Source: Nakamurella panacisegetis
Lineage (GTDB): Bacteria > Actinomycetota > Actinomycetes > Mycobacteriales > Nakamurellaceae
Direction of reading: 5' to 3'
NCBI RefSeq assembly: GCF_900104535.1
Contig: NZ_LT629710.1
Location: forward strand, 2,232,001 to 2,296,000
DNA: 64,000 nucleotides
Shown here: piece after piece, positions 18,481 through 26,126 of the stretch
Layout: each line of letters starts with the position of its first letter
Numbering within the stretch: position 1 is the first letter of the stretch
The notes under the pieces: generated by a model
Told to the model about the DNA's origin: nothing
Databases searched by the model: none
What the model saw: only the letters and a program-made list of their open reading frames with translations
Position numbers and translations under genes: made by a program

Positions 18481-18735
18481 GTGAAGCTCAAGCTCGACCT
18501 GCACGAGATCTACAACTCGGGTCGGGACATCGACCGGGCCCTGCGCGCGATCATCGACGAGGCGGTGGCCAAGAAGGCGCCGCTCGTCGAGATCATCCCG
18601 GGCAAGGGATCGGGTGCACTGAAGAAGCACGTGCTCCGGTTCCTGGCCCAGAAGGACGTGAAGGCGCTCTACCACCGGGTGGAGAAGGATTCCGACAACT
18701 TCGGCCGGGTCTTCGTCCACTTCCGCTGGAAATGA
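18481..18735 (+). CDS. Smr-domain protein (84 aa)
   Basis: A stand-alone small MutS-related (Smr) domain. It opens with 'KLKLDLHEI', the family's DLH motif, and carries 'EIIPGKGSGALKKHVLRFL', which corresponds to the glycine-rich HGxGxG loop with the His replaced by Pro. Smr domains are endonucleases or nucleic-acid-binding modules acting on branched DNA or RNA. GTG 18481 is preferred because the preceding in-frame codons overlap the E2 gene. It sits 10 bp behind E2, so it is likely in the same transcript although unrelated in function. Confidence 0.8.
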   Translation: MKLKLDLHEIYNSGRDIDRALRAIIDEAVAKKAPLVEIIPGKGSGALKKHVLRFLAQKDVKALYHRVEKDSDNFGRVFVHFRWK

Positions 18736-18822
18736 CGAGCGGCCGGGCGGTGCGGTGAGTTACGCCTCACGGGCCGCTTGGTCTCCGACGGCCCGTGGTC
18801 CCGGCCTGACAGCATGGTCGGC

Positions 18823-19683
18823 ATGACAGAAGACTCGTCAACTGCCCCGACCGGATCGACGCCGGCCGCCTCCGATTCGGCCGACCGACAGCGCCGGCGA
18901 GGATTGGCCTTGCTCAAGGCCATCGACCGCAACGCCCGGCCCGACCTGAAGAAGGCGGTACCGGCCGTCCTGATCACCATGATCGCCTTCGTCGTCGGAG
19001 AGCGGCTGGGCGGTCTGGGCCGCACGACGGCAGCGGTGTTCACCTTCTTCGGGCACCGCGTCGACGTCGAACCGGGTTACCTGACGGTGATCGTCGTCGC
19101 CCTGGCCGTGGTCTTCGTGCTCGCCGGAGCGCTGGCCACCCGGTCGGTGGCTCGTGAACTGGCCCGGGTGACCACCAACAAGGCGGGCCTGGCCGCTGCG
19201 TCCGCCATCCGCCTGATCATCACCATCGTCGGCTACCTCACCGTGGCGCTCGGCCTGCTCGGCCTGCTGAACATCGATCTGGGCAACCTGCTGGTCGGCG
19301 GGGCCGTCACGGGCGTCGTCATCGGCATCGCGGCCCAGCAGACGCTGGGCAACTTCTTCGCCGGACTGGTGCTGCTGTTCGCCCGGCCCTACGTCCCCGG
19401 CACCCGGGTCAAGGTGCGGACCGGTGCGCTCGGGGGGCCGTTCGAGGGCGTGATCGTGGCCGCCGGCCTGCTCTACACGACGATCGAGACCGATGACGAG
19501 GGCCCGATCAGCATGCCCAATTCGGGTCTGCTGGCCGCGGCTATCGGCCCGGCGCCGGAGCGGAAGCCGGACGAGCAGGACGGCCGGCCCGAGGAGGAGG
19601 AGCAGGCGGCCGACGAAGCCGGGCGGCGCGCCCCGGCGGTCGGGGGGCCGCCTCGTCTTGGAGAGCTTTCGCCGGACGTATGA
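18823..19683 (+). CDS. MscS family mechanosensitive ion channel
   Basis: 286 residues. Three or four membrane helices are visible: 'AVPAVLITMIAFVVGERLG', 'YLTVIVVALAVVFVLAGAL', 'LIITIVGYLTVALGLLGLL', then the pore-lining MscS helix 'AVTGVVIGIAAQQTLGNFF' with its Gly/Ala packing pattern. A short beta domain follows ('RPYVPGTRVKVRTG'), and the C-terminus is acidic and Glu/Pro-rich. Members release solutes under hypo-osmotic stress. ATG 18823 is chosen as the last Met before the charged N-terminus; an upstream in-frame start 15 codons earlier is possible. Confidence 0.9.
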   Translation: MTEDSSTAPTGSTPAASDSADRQRRRGLALLKAIDRNARPDLKKAVPAVLITMIAFVVGERLGGLGRTTAAVFTFFGHRVDVEPGYLTVIVVALAVVFVLAGALATRSVARELARVTTNKAGLAAASAIRLIITIVGYLTVALGLLGLLNIDLGNLLVGGAVTGVVIGIAAQQTLGNFFAGLVLLFARPYVPGTRVKVRTGALGGPFEGVIVAAGLLYTTIETDDEGPISMPNSGLLAAAIGPAPERKPDEQDGRPEEEEQAADEAGRRAPAVGGPPRLGELSPDV

Positions 19684-19859
19684 GGGTAAGAGTCCTGATT
19701 AGCCTTTGATTCGGCGGTGTGTGACGCGCTTCACCGGCGAATCGGGTAACGAAAAGGGGGGCCGGAACGTCATACAAGGTGTCAGAGACAGCAAGCCCGG
19801 CGGTGGCACCGAAGAAGAGGCCGTCGGCAGTACTGCAACACCCGTAAGGACGGAACATC

Positions 19860-20006
19860 ATGAGCCGCATCACGAACGCCATCCGCAACAACCGCGAGAT
19901 CTCCCGCAACCGTCGCGAGATCGGTCGCGCCATCGAGCGCGCCGCCACCCCTGCGATGCGTGACGAGATCATCCTGATGGCCCAGCGCCAGGGCTACACC
20001 CGCTGA
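19860..20006 (+). CDS. Small basic protein (48 aa)
   Basis: A short gene: ATG 19860, stop TGA 20004-20006, with AAGGA at 19846-19850, nine bases upstream. The peptide begins 'MSRITNAIRNNREISRNRRE', is Arg-rich and helical, and ends in 'DEIILMAQRQGYTR'. Codon use follows the high third-position GC of real genes, and small proteins of this type (Arg-rich helix, 'PAMRDE' turn, 'AQRQG' end) recur in actinobacteria as I remember them, without known function. The 176 bp upstream contain a plausible promoter but no other gene. Confidence 0.7.
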   Translation: MSRITNAIRNNREISRNRREIGRAIERAATPAMRDEIILMAQRQGYTR

Positions 20007-20165
20007 TCGGACGCCCAGCCGGCCGCATTGTGGCCGGCCGGAGTGGTCGCGGCGGGCTCTCCTCCCCGCCGGGATCCGGCAGCGCCGCCGAGTGCGTGGT
20101 CCACCCGCAGGAATTCAGCCGAAGTTTCCTGTAACGCCCGTGCCGCGTTCAGCGACATCACACTT

Positions 20166-20214
20166 GACCCCGGTTGCTGCCGGACCCCCGACCTGGCAGC
20201 CCCCGGGGTCTTTT
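20166..20214 (+). terminator. Rho-independent terminator with U-tract
   Basis: GACCCCGG (20166-20173) pairs with CCGGGGTC (20203-20210); inside it GCTGCC (20176-20181) pairs with GGCAGC (20195-20200); TTTT follows at once. This is the only hairpin in the window I found with a classical U-tract. It lies 160 bp past the 48-codon gene, so it could end that transcript or that of an unannotated small RNA. Confidence 0.7.
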
Positions 20215-20273
20215 GCTGTCCCACCGGATTTCGCGGCGGGCCCCGGCTCGGCGGCCGGTCGTGCCCCCCGGCC

Positions 20274-20279
20274 TACCAT
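20274..20279 (+). promoter_or_regulatory. -10 box of a leaderless promoter for tam
   Basis: TACCAT ends seven bases before the GTG start at 20287, with no Shine-Dalgarno sequence between. Confidence 0.45.
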
Positions 20280-20286
20280 CGGCCGC

Positions 20287-21057
20287 GTGACGATTACCTG
20301 GAACCCTGATCAGTACCAGCGCTTCGCCGACGATCGCGGCCGCCCCTTCTTCGACCTGGCCGGCCGGGTCCGAGCCGAGAACCCCCGGACCGTGGTCGAC
20401 CTCGGCTGCGGTCCGGGCAACCTGACCGTGACTCTCGCCGACCGCTGGCCCAGCGCCTCGGTCACGGGGATCGACTCGTCACCGGAGATGATCGCCCAGG
20501 CGCCGGCCGACTTCGGGGCCACCTTCGTCGTCGGGGACATCGCATCCTGGCAGCCCGGGCCCGACACCGACGTGGTGATCACCAACGCCGCCCTGCACTG
20601 GGTACCGACCCACCGGGAACTCCTGCGGAACTGGGCCGAGGCGCTGCCGTCCGGCGCTTGGCTGGCCTGGCAGGTGCCCGGCAACTTCGAAGCGCCCTCC
20701 CACACCCTGATCCGCGACGTGGTTCGCGACCAGGGACTGACCGCCGAGCTGGCCGGCACCCCCGGACTTCTGCCGTCGGTCGACACCGCCACTGGGTACG
20801 CGGAACTGCTGCTGGACGCCGGATGGTCGGCCGATGCCTGGGAGACGCAGTACGTCCACGTCCTGCCCGGGGAGGACGCGGTGCTGGAGTGGGTCCGCGG
20901 CACCGCGCTCGGGCCGCTGCGCGCGGCGCTGGCCTCGGAGAAGTTCGCCGCCTTCGAAGCCGAGTACGCGAGCCGGCTACGTGCTGCGTATCCGCGGCGT
21001 CGCGGCGGCACCCTGTTCCCGTTCCGCCGGATCTTCGCCGTCGGTCACAAGCCCTGA
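20287..21057 (+). CDS. tam: Probable trans-aconitate 2-methyltransferase
   Basis: 256 residues. A class I SAM-dependent methyltransferase: it starts 'WNPDQYQRFADDRGRPFFDL', has the SAM-binding motif 'VVDLGCGPGNLTVTLA' near residue 36, 'ASVTGIDSSPEM' as motif II and 'ADVVITNAALHWVP'-type sequence further on. The opening WxPxQYxxFxDxRxRPFxDL is characteristic of Tam, which methylates trans-aconitate, a spontaneous inhibitor of aconitase. The GTG start has no ribosome site but a TACCAT box seven bases upstream, consistent with a leaderless message. Confidence 0.85.
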   Translation: MTITWNPDQYQRFADDRGRPFFDLAGRVRAENPRTVVDLGCGPGNLTVTLADRWPSASVTGIDSSPEMIAQAPADFGATFVVGDIASWQPGPDTDVVITNAALHWVPTHRELLRNWAEALPSGAWLAWQVPGNFEAPSHTLIRDVVRDQGLTAELAGTPGLLPSVDTATGYAELLLDAGWSADAWETQYVHVLPGEDAVLEWVRGTALGPLRAALASEKFAAFEAEYASRLRAAYPRRRGGTLFPFRRIFAVGHKP

Positions 21058-21110
21058 TCGGTGTCCCGCCCGATCAGTAGAGTTGGTCGAATCGACGATC
21101 GGAGGCCACC

Positions 21111-21569
21111 GTGATCAGCCGTGAACTCGCCGTCGCCCTGCGCGACGCCGGCGTCCGCTGGATTCCGGCCATGGGGGACCGGTTCAGCATCGTGAACGAG
21201 AACTTCGTCAGCGACGTCTTCACCCTCTCCGACATGACGATCGAGGCCCAGGGCCCGGCCGACGCCCGGGTGCTCGGATTCAACGGCACCACCGAGTGGG
21301 CGCTGGATTCGGTCGGACTGGACGATGCCCTCTGGTTGCCGCGGGAAGACCAGCTCCGTGAGCTGATGGGACCGACCTTCGTCTCGCTCCGGGCCGGCGA
21401 ACAGGGATCGGCCGGGTTCATCGTGACGGTCCGGTTGCCGCCCCGCCCCGACGAGGACATCGAGGCGGAGACCGCGGCCGACGCCTACGCCCTCGGTGTG
21501 CTGGCCCGGATCGCCGCGGCCAACGAGCGGCTGATGCCGCCGCCGCTGGACACCAGGTTGGAACCCTAG
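21111..21569 (+). CDS. Conserved hypothetical protein (152 aa)
   Basis: GTG start with GGAGG five bases upstream. The protein has no signal peptide or membrane segment. It contains the phrases 'GDRFSIVNENFVSDVFTLSDM', 'LGFNGTTEWALDSV' and 'WLPREDQLRELMG', which I recognise from actinobacterial proteins that databases often label 'pilus assembly protein CpaE'. That label is unsupported here: there is no receiver or ParA-like ATPase domain and no pilus gene near. Function unknown. It converges on the GNAT gene with a four-base overlap of the two stop regions. Confidence 0.8.
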   Translation: MISRELAVALRDAGVRWIPAMGDRFSIVNENFVSDVFTLSDMTIEAQGPADARVLGFNGTTEWALDSVGLDDALWLPREDQLRELMGPTFVSLRAGEQGSAGFIVTVRLPPRPDEDIEAETAADAYALGVLARIAAANERLMPPPLDTRLEP

Positions 21570-22156
21570 ACCGTCTTCGTCATCACGCAGTTGCCCTTGC
21601 CCTTGGGGCGCTGATAGGTGAAGCCCAGCTGCTCGTACATGCTGCGGGTGGCGTTGTAGAGGAACGACGCCGACATCTTCTTCTCCGGCGGGACGTCGTG
21701 CGGGTAGGACTCGACCAGACCGCCGCCGGCCGCCGCGATCAGCTCCAGGGCTCCGCGGACCGCGATCGCGGCCATACCCTGGCGGCGGTACCGGCGGTCG
21801 ACGAACAGGCAGGTGATCCGGTAGTCGGGCGGTTGGGTGACGCCCTGTTCCCACTCCTTGCGGTGATGGATGTTCGGCAGCTCGGCCACCGAACCGAACT
21901 GGGCCCAGGCGATCGCCTCGTCACCGTCGAACACCAGCGCCGCGTGCGTCCGGTCCTGTTGCACCAGCTGCCGCTTGAACTCGCGATGCCCGAGCTCCCG
22001 GCGCTCGGGCGGGTCGGGGTGGAGGTGGAACCAGGTGCACCAGCACCCGCCCCACACCCCGTTGTGCCGTTCGGCCAGGCCCGCGAACGCATCCCACGTC
22101 CCCGGGCCGAGCGCCTCGATCCGATAACCGTCGACCGTCATCTCGGTTGTGCTCAT
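21566..22156 (-). CDS. GNAT family N-acetyltransferase
   Basis: 196 residues. The acetyl-CoA-binding motif A is recognisable in 'ITCLFVDRRYRRQGMAAIAV', the RRQGMA part binding the pyrophosphate. The N-terminal half carries 'GVWGGCWCTWFHLHP', Cys/Trp-rich, and the end has 'RSMYEQLGFTYQRPKGKG', the usual GNAT C-terminus. ATG 22156 gives the first family-like residues; an in-frame ATG five codons later is an alternative. Substrate unknown. It overlaps the end of the convergent gene at 21111 by four bases. Confidence 0.85.
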   Translation of the reverse strand: MSTTEMTVDGYRIEALGPGTWDAFAGLAERHNGVWGGCWCTWFHLHPDPPERRELGHREFKRQLVQQDRTHAALVFDGDEAIAWAQFGSVAELPNIHHRKEWEQGVTQPPDYRITCLFVDRRYRRQGMAAIAVRGALELIAAAGGGLVESYPHDVPPEKKMSASFLYNATRSMYEQLGFTYQRPKGKGNCVMTKTV

Positions 22157-22228
22157 GCCGAGGAAATGTAGGCCCGGTTCCGGACGATCGGCGTCCTGAA
22201 GGCCGGGCCGATCGCGGCCGCGACGCCT

Positions 22229-22234
22229 TAGGCT
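22229..22234 (+). promoter_or_regulatory. -10 box of a leaderless promoter for the groES-like gene
   Basis: TAGGCT ends six bases before the GTG at 22241 without an intervening ribosome site. Confidence 0.45.
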
Positions 22235-22240
22235 CGGACC

Positions 22241-22561
22241 GTGCCCAACCATCCTCGCTCGATCCAGATGCTGCACGACAAGATCCTGATCAAGCTCTCC
22301 GGCGCGGCCGGCGAGCGCACGTCACGCGGCGGCATCGTCATCCCGGCCACCGCCGAGGTCGCCAAGCGGCTGATCTGGGGCGAGGTACAGGGAATCGGGC
22401 AGCACGTCCGGTCGGTGAAGATCGGTGACAGCGTGCTGTTCAGCCCGGACGATCAGTTCGAGGTGGAGATCGGCGGCGAGACCTACCTGGTGCTGCGCGA
22501 ACGGGATCTGCAGGCGGTGGCCAGCGAGGCCGCGGGCAGCGGCAGCGGGATGTACCTGTGA
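22241..22561 (+). CDS. GroES-like co-chaperonin paralogue
   Basis: 106 residues, GroES-sized. It has the opening 'LHDKILIKL', the mobile-loop region 'GERTSRGGIVIPATAE' and the end 'VEIGGETYLVLRERDLQAV', all in GroES order. No groEL is adjacent, so this is likely an extra orphan GroES-like protein rather than the main groES of a groESL operon. The GTG start lacks a ribosome site but has TAGGCT six bases upstream; an in-frame ATG nine codons later is an alternative. Its stop overlaps the following methyltransferase start by four bases. Confidence 0.82.
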   Translation: MPNHPRSIQMLHDKILIKLSGAAGERTSRGGIVIPATAEVAKRLIWGEVQGIGQHVRSVKIGDSVLFSPDDQFEVEIGGETYLVLRERDLQAVASEAAGSGSGMYL

Positions 22562-23310
22562 GCGGGCCCGTTGATCCCCGGCGCGCACGGGTCTTCGGCA
22601 CCTTCGCGGCCGACTACGACCGCTGGCGCCCGAGCTACCCGGAGGAGGCCGTGCGCTGGCTGGTCCCCGACAACGCCCGTCTGGTCGCCGACGTCGGGGC
22701 CGGCACCGGGAAACTGACCGGAGTGCTGGTCCGGCTCGGAGTGGAGGTGGTCGCGGTGGAACCCGACCCGGACATGCTGGACGTCCTTCGGGCGAACCAT
22801 CCGCACGTCCAGCTGGCGAACGCTCCGGCCGAGGCGTTGCCGCTGGCCGATGGCGGCGTGGACGCGGTGCTGGTCGGTCAGGCGTGGCACTGGTTCGACC
22901 ACCAGAGGGCGGTGGCCGAGGTCCGGCGAGTGCTGCGCCCGGGCGGTTGGCTCGGCATCATCGGCAACGAAGCCGGCCCGCGCGAACCCTGGCTCGACGA
23001 ACTGGCCGCGCTGCATCCGGACGTTGTCGGCACCGACGACGCGACCGACGACGGGGCCAATCCCTGGGCCGAGCAGGGCTTGGCCGGAGTGCCGTTCGCG
23101 GCGCGGCTCTTCCCATGGCAACACATGATGACCCCGGCCGCACTGAAGTCCCTCCTGGCCACCCACTCGGTCTTCGCCGTCATGCCGGAGGCCGAGCGGG
23201 AGGCCCGACTGGGTCAGATGGCGGCGGTGGCTCAGGCCGAGGCCGATCGTCGAGGGGTGTCGGAGTTGCCGTTCCATCAGGTCGCGTCGTGCGTCCGCGT
23301 GTTCGTCTGA
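22558..23310 (+). CDS. Class I SAM-dependent methyltransferase
   Basis: 250 residues. SAM-binding motif 'LVADVGAGTGKLTGVLV' near residue 42, followed by 'VVAVEPDPDMLDVLR' and 'DAVLVGQAWHWFD', which places it with the small-molecule methyltransferases of the UbiE/COQ5-like fold. The N-terminal 'FAADYDRWRPSYPEEAV' is typical of that group. The GTG overlaps the GroES-like stop (GTGA), so the two are translationally coupled. Substrate unknown. Confidence 0.88.
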   Translation: MSGPVDPRRARVFGTFAADYDRWRPSYPEEAVRWLVPDNARLVADVGAGTGKLTGVLVRLGVEVVAVEPDPDMLDVLRANHPHVQLANAPAEALPLADGGVDAVLVGQAWHWFDHQRAVAEVRRVLRPGGWLGIIGNEAGPREPWLDELAALHPDVVGTDDATDDGANPWAEQGLAGVPFAARLFPWQHMMTPAALKSLLATHSVFAVMPEAEREARLGQMAAVAQAEADRRGVSELPFHQVASCVRVFV

Positions 23311-23482
23311 GTTCGTGTGCCTGGGTCGGCCCGGCTTCCCCGCGACACGCAAGCCCGGCTTCACCGGCGCCGCGGCGATGGACGAAGATGACGAGCGGCA
23401 CCGGAGCCGAAGGATCTGACCTGCGCCGCCACCCGCCCTGGGCGCGCCGCACCGAATTCCCGCCCGACAGGAATGAGCCGTC

Positions 23483-24892
23483 ATGGACCACTTCGACCTG
23501 ATCGTCATCGGATCCGGCCCGGCCGGCCAGAAGGCCGCGATCGCCGCGGCCAAGCTGGGCCGGAAGGCGGCCGTCATCGAACGCCGCAACATGGTCGGCG
23601 GTGTCTGCATCAACACCGGCACCATCCCCTCCAAGACACTCCGCGAGGCCGTGCTGTACCTGACCGGTCTCAACCAACGGGAGCTCTACGGCCAGGCGTA
23701 CCGCGTCAAGGACGACATCACGGTGGCCGACCTCTCGGCTCGGACGCAGCACGTCATCAACCGCGAGATCGACGTCATCCGCAACCAGCTCTCCCGCAAC
23801 CGGGTCGCGCTGATCCCGGGCACGGCCCGCTTCGTGGACCCGCACACCGTCGAGGTGGAGAACGAGTACGGCGTCAAACAGGACCTGACGGCCGACAAGT
23901 TCGTCATCGCCGTCGGAACGCGCCCGGCCCGCCCGAGTTCGGTGGAGTTCGACGGCGAGACCATCGTGGATTCCGACCAGATCCTGAACATGAACCGGGT
24001 ACCGGCGTCGATGGTGGTGGTCGGGGCCGGGGTGATCGGCATCGAGTACGCGTCGATGTTCGCCGCCCTGGGCACCAAGGTGACCGTGGTCGAGAAGCGG
24101 TCCGGGATGCTCGACTTCTGTGACGAGGAGATCATCGAGGCGCTGAAGTACCAGCTCCGGGACCTCGCGGTCACCTTCCGGTTCGGCGAGTCGGTGCGCA
24201 CCGTGGAGCGGCACGCCGGCGGCACGCTGACCATTCTCGAGTCGGGCAAGAAGATCCCGGCCGACACGGTGCTCTACTCGGCCGGGCGTCAGGGAGCCTC
24301 GGACACGGTCAACGTGCTGGCCGCCGGCATCGAACCGGCCGAACGCGGACGGCTCGAGGTCAACGAGAACTTCCAGACCGCGGTGGACCACATCTATGCC
24401 GTCGGCGACATCATCGGCTTCCCGGCGCTGGCTGCGACGTCCATGGAACAGGGTCGCCGGGCCAGCTATCACGCGTTCGGCGAGTCGGTCGGCGGCAAGC
24501 TGGGCGACCTGCAGCCGATCGGCATCTACTCGATCCCCGAGATCTCCTACGTCGGCCGTACCGAGAATCAGCTGACCAGCGAGAACGTGCCGTTCGAGGT
24601 GGGCGTCTCCCGCTACCGGGAGCTGGCTCGGGGGGCCATCCTCGGCGACTCCTACGGCATCTTGAAGTTGCTGGTGCACGCCGAGTCGCGTGAGCTGCTC
24701 GGCGTCCACGTGTTCGGCACCAACGCCACGGAGCTGGTCCACATCGGCCAGATGGTGATGGGCTGCGGGGGCACCGTCGACTTCCTGGTCGACGCCGTCT
24801 TCAACTATCCGACGCTGGCCGAGTCGTACAAGGTGGCGGCGCTGGACGCGGTGAACAAGATGAGGGCCATCGCCCGGGTCACCCTGCTCTAG
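23483..24892 (+). CDS. sthA: Soluble pyridine nucleotide transhydrogenase
   Basis: 469 residues. FAD-binding '[16 protein letters not shown]' at the start, then '[19 protein letters not shown]', the SthA signature in which the second redox Cys of disulfide reductases is missing (CINTGT in place of CxxxxC). The NAD(P) motif '[16 protein letters not shown]' is near residue 178, and the dimer interface '[11 protein letters not shown]' near 352. The enzyme exchanges reducing equivalents between NADPH and NAD+. AGGA lies upstream of the ATG. The gene stands alone. Confidence 0.93.
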   Translation: MDHFDLIVIGSGPAGQKAAIAAAKLGRKAAVIERRNMVGGVCINTGTIPSKTLREAVLYLTGLNQRELYGQAYRVKDDITVADLSARTQHVINREIDVIRNQLSRNRVALIPGTARFVDPHTVEVENEYGVKQDLTADKFVIAVGTRPARPSSVEFDGETIVDSDQILNMNRVPASMVVVGAGVIGIEYASMFAALGTKVTVVEKRSGMLDFCDEEIIEALKYQLRDLAVTFRFGESVRTVERHAGGTLTILESGKKIPADTVLYSAGRQGASDTVNVLAAGIEPAERGRLEVNENFQTAVDHIYAVGDIIGFPALAATSMEQGRRASYHAFGESVGGKLGDLQPIGIYSIPEISYVGRTENQLTSENVPFEVGVSRYRELARGAILGDSYGILKLLVHAESRELLGVHVFGTNATELVHIGQMVMGCGGTVDFLVDAVFNYPTLAESYKVAALDAVNKMRAIARVTLL

Positions 24893-24961
24893 GCGCCCGA
24901 CGGCGGGACGAGGCGAGCGAATTGACGCCGCCGGGCCGGCGTCCGTGGTTAGCTCGGAAGC

Positions 24962-25810
24962 ATGACGGTTCTCTCGCGCGGGGCGAATGCGGCGCTGCCG
25001 GCCGGTGTGGTCGAGGTGGCGGTGTCCGGTGCCCGACAGGGATCGGTCGATCTGATGGTGTTCCAACTCGGCCCCGACCACCGGGTCCGCACCGACGCCG
25101 ACTTCGTCTTCTTCAACCAGCCGGCATCGCCGGAGGGGGCCGTCCGGCTGGTCGCGGCGGATCGGGTCACCGCCGATCTGAACGCGGTGCCGGCGGGGGT
25201 CGAGACCCTGGCCGTCGCGGTCGCCCTGGACGATTCGGTGCCCGGGTCGCTGGCGTCGATCCCCGGACTCGCCGTCACCGTCACCGGTGGTTCGCAGGCT
25301 CCGGCCTCCGGACTCACCACCGAGCGGGCCGCCGTGCTGGTGGAGATCTACCGCCGCGCCGGTGGTTGGAAGGTCCGTAACGTCTCGGCCGGGTGGGCGG
25401 CCGGGCTGTCGGCGTTGGCCGGCGAGCACGGCGTGAGCGTCGACGAGGAGCCGGCGCCCGAGGCGCTGCCGTCGCCGGTGCTGCCGAGCGTGGTCTCCCC
25501 GTCGCCGGCGGCCGGCTACCCGCCGCAACCGACCCCGCCTCCGGCTCCCGCCTATCCGGCCCCGGCCCCGGCCCCGACCCCGCCTCCCGCCTATCCGACC
25601 CCGCCTTCGGCGCCCGCCTATCCGCCGCCGCCGTCCGGCGAGCGGCAACCCGCTGCGGTCGCGGCAACGATCAATGCCCAGCCGCCCGGGTCGACCTACC
25701 CGATGCCCGGCGGGTTCCCGCCCCCCGGCGGCAGTCTCCCGCCGCCGCCGCCGTTCTCCCCGCCGACCCCGGGGGGATGGACTGCACCCGGGGGAGACCT
25801 GCGCCGATGA
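24962..25810 (+). CDS. TerD domain protein with proline-rich tail
   Basis: 282 residues. Residues 1-160 form a TerD domain: 'MTVLSRGANAALP', 'DLMVFQLGPDHRVRTDADFV', 'FFNQPASPEGAVRL' and 'ALDDSVPGSLASIPGLAVTV', with the acidic residues that bind calcium in TerD. From about residue 165 it turns into a Pro/Ala/Tyr-rich tail with repeated 'PAYP' and 'PPP', probably disordered. It is the first gene of a six-gene cluster; the next start overlaps its stop by four bases. TerD proteins belong to stress-response systems first noticed through tellurite resistance. Resistance itself cannot be claimed. Confidence 0.9.
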   Translation: MTVLSRGANAALPAGVVEVAVSGARQGSVDLMVFQLGPDHRVRTDADFVFFNQPASPEGAVRLVAADRVTADLNAVPAGVETLAVAVALDDSVPGSLASIPGLAVTVTGGSQAPASGLTTERAAVLVEIYRRAGGWKVRNVSAGWAAGLSALAGEHGVSVDEEPAPEALPSPVLPSVVSPSPAAGYPPQPTPPPAPAYPAPAPAPTPPPAYPTPPSAPAYPPPPSGERQPAAVAATINAQPPGSTYPMPGGFPPPGGSLPPPPPFSPPTPGGWTAPGGDLRR

Positions 25811-26076
25811 CGTCGCTGGCCAAGCGGCTGGCCCGATGGCTCGACGCACTGGCCGACCGACCGGCCGACCCGGGCGCGCTCACCGGCGATCAGCGTGGTC
25901 GCCGCACGGCCCACCGAGCGGTTGTCCCGGAGCCCGACCCGGGGAAGGTCGCCGAACCCTCCGGCCGAGCGTCCGGGCCCGATCCAGAACCTCAGGGTCG
26001 GGAGGCCCTCGACCGCATCCTGGCCGAACAGCGGAACCGGATGCGCGGCCGACGGCGGCGACCGGCCGGGGAGTGA
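25807..26076 (+). CDS. Small basic protein in the Ter cluster (89 aa)
   Basis: The ATG overlaps the terD stop (ATGA), and the frame ends 50 bp before the next TerD gene, so it belongs to the same transcript. The protein starts with an amphipathic helix 'MTSLAKRLARWLDALADR', has a Pro/Asp-rich middle and ends 'LDRILAEQRNRMRGRRRR'. I recognise no family. Its position between two TerD genes suggests a cluster-specific partner, perhaps membrane- or nucleic-acid-associated through its basic end; that is inference. Confidence 0.65.
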   Translation: MTSLAKRLARWLDALADRPADPGALTGDQRGRRTAHRAVVPEPDPGKVAEPSGRASGPDPEPQGREALDRILAEQRNRMRGRRRRPAGE

Positions 26077-26126
26077 TTTCTCCGATCGCCCGCGAACCGC
26101 GGCGTCGCTCTGGCAGGGTGGCGGGT

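Larger units (their letters stand above)
20007..20286. other. Intergenic region with an orphan terminator
   Basis: 280 bp between the 48-codon gene and the methyltransferase at 20287. It contains a strong two-part hairpin ending in TTTT (20166-20214) and, at its end, the -10 box of the methyltransferase. No convincing tRNA or coding frame is seen upstream of the hairpin. Confidence 0.5.

Noticed and set aside
20166-20214. The hairpin as the actinobacterial 6C RNA
   Set aside because: 6C RNA needs two hairpins each with a loop of six or more C; only one loop with five C is seen here, so I describe it only as a terminator.
21111-21569. Calling the 152-residue protein CpaE
   Set aside because: It lacks the receiver and ATPase domains of CpaE and has no pilus genes near it.
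23180-25849. An 889-codon open frame antisense to sthA and terD
   Set aside because: It spans several well-supported genes on the opposite strand and has shadow-type composition; long antisense frames are expected at this GC content.
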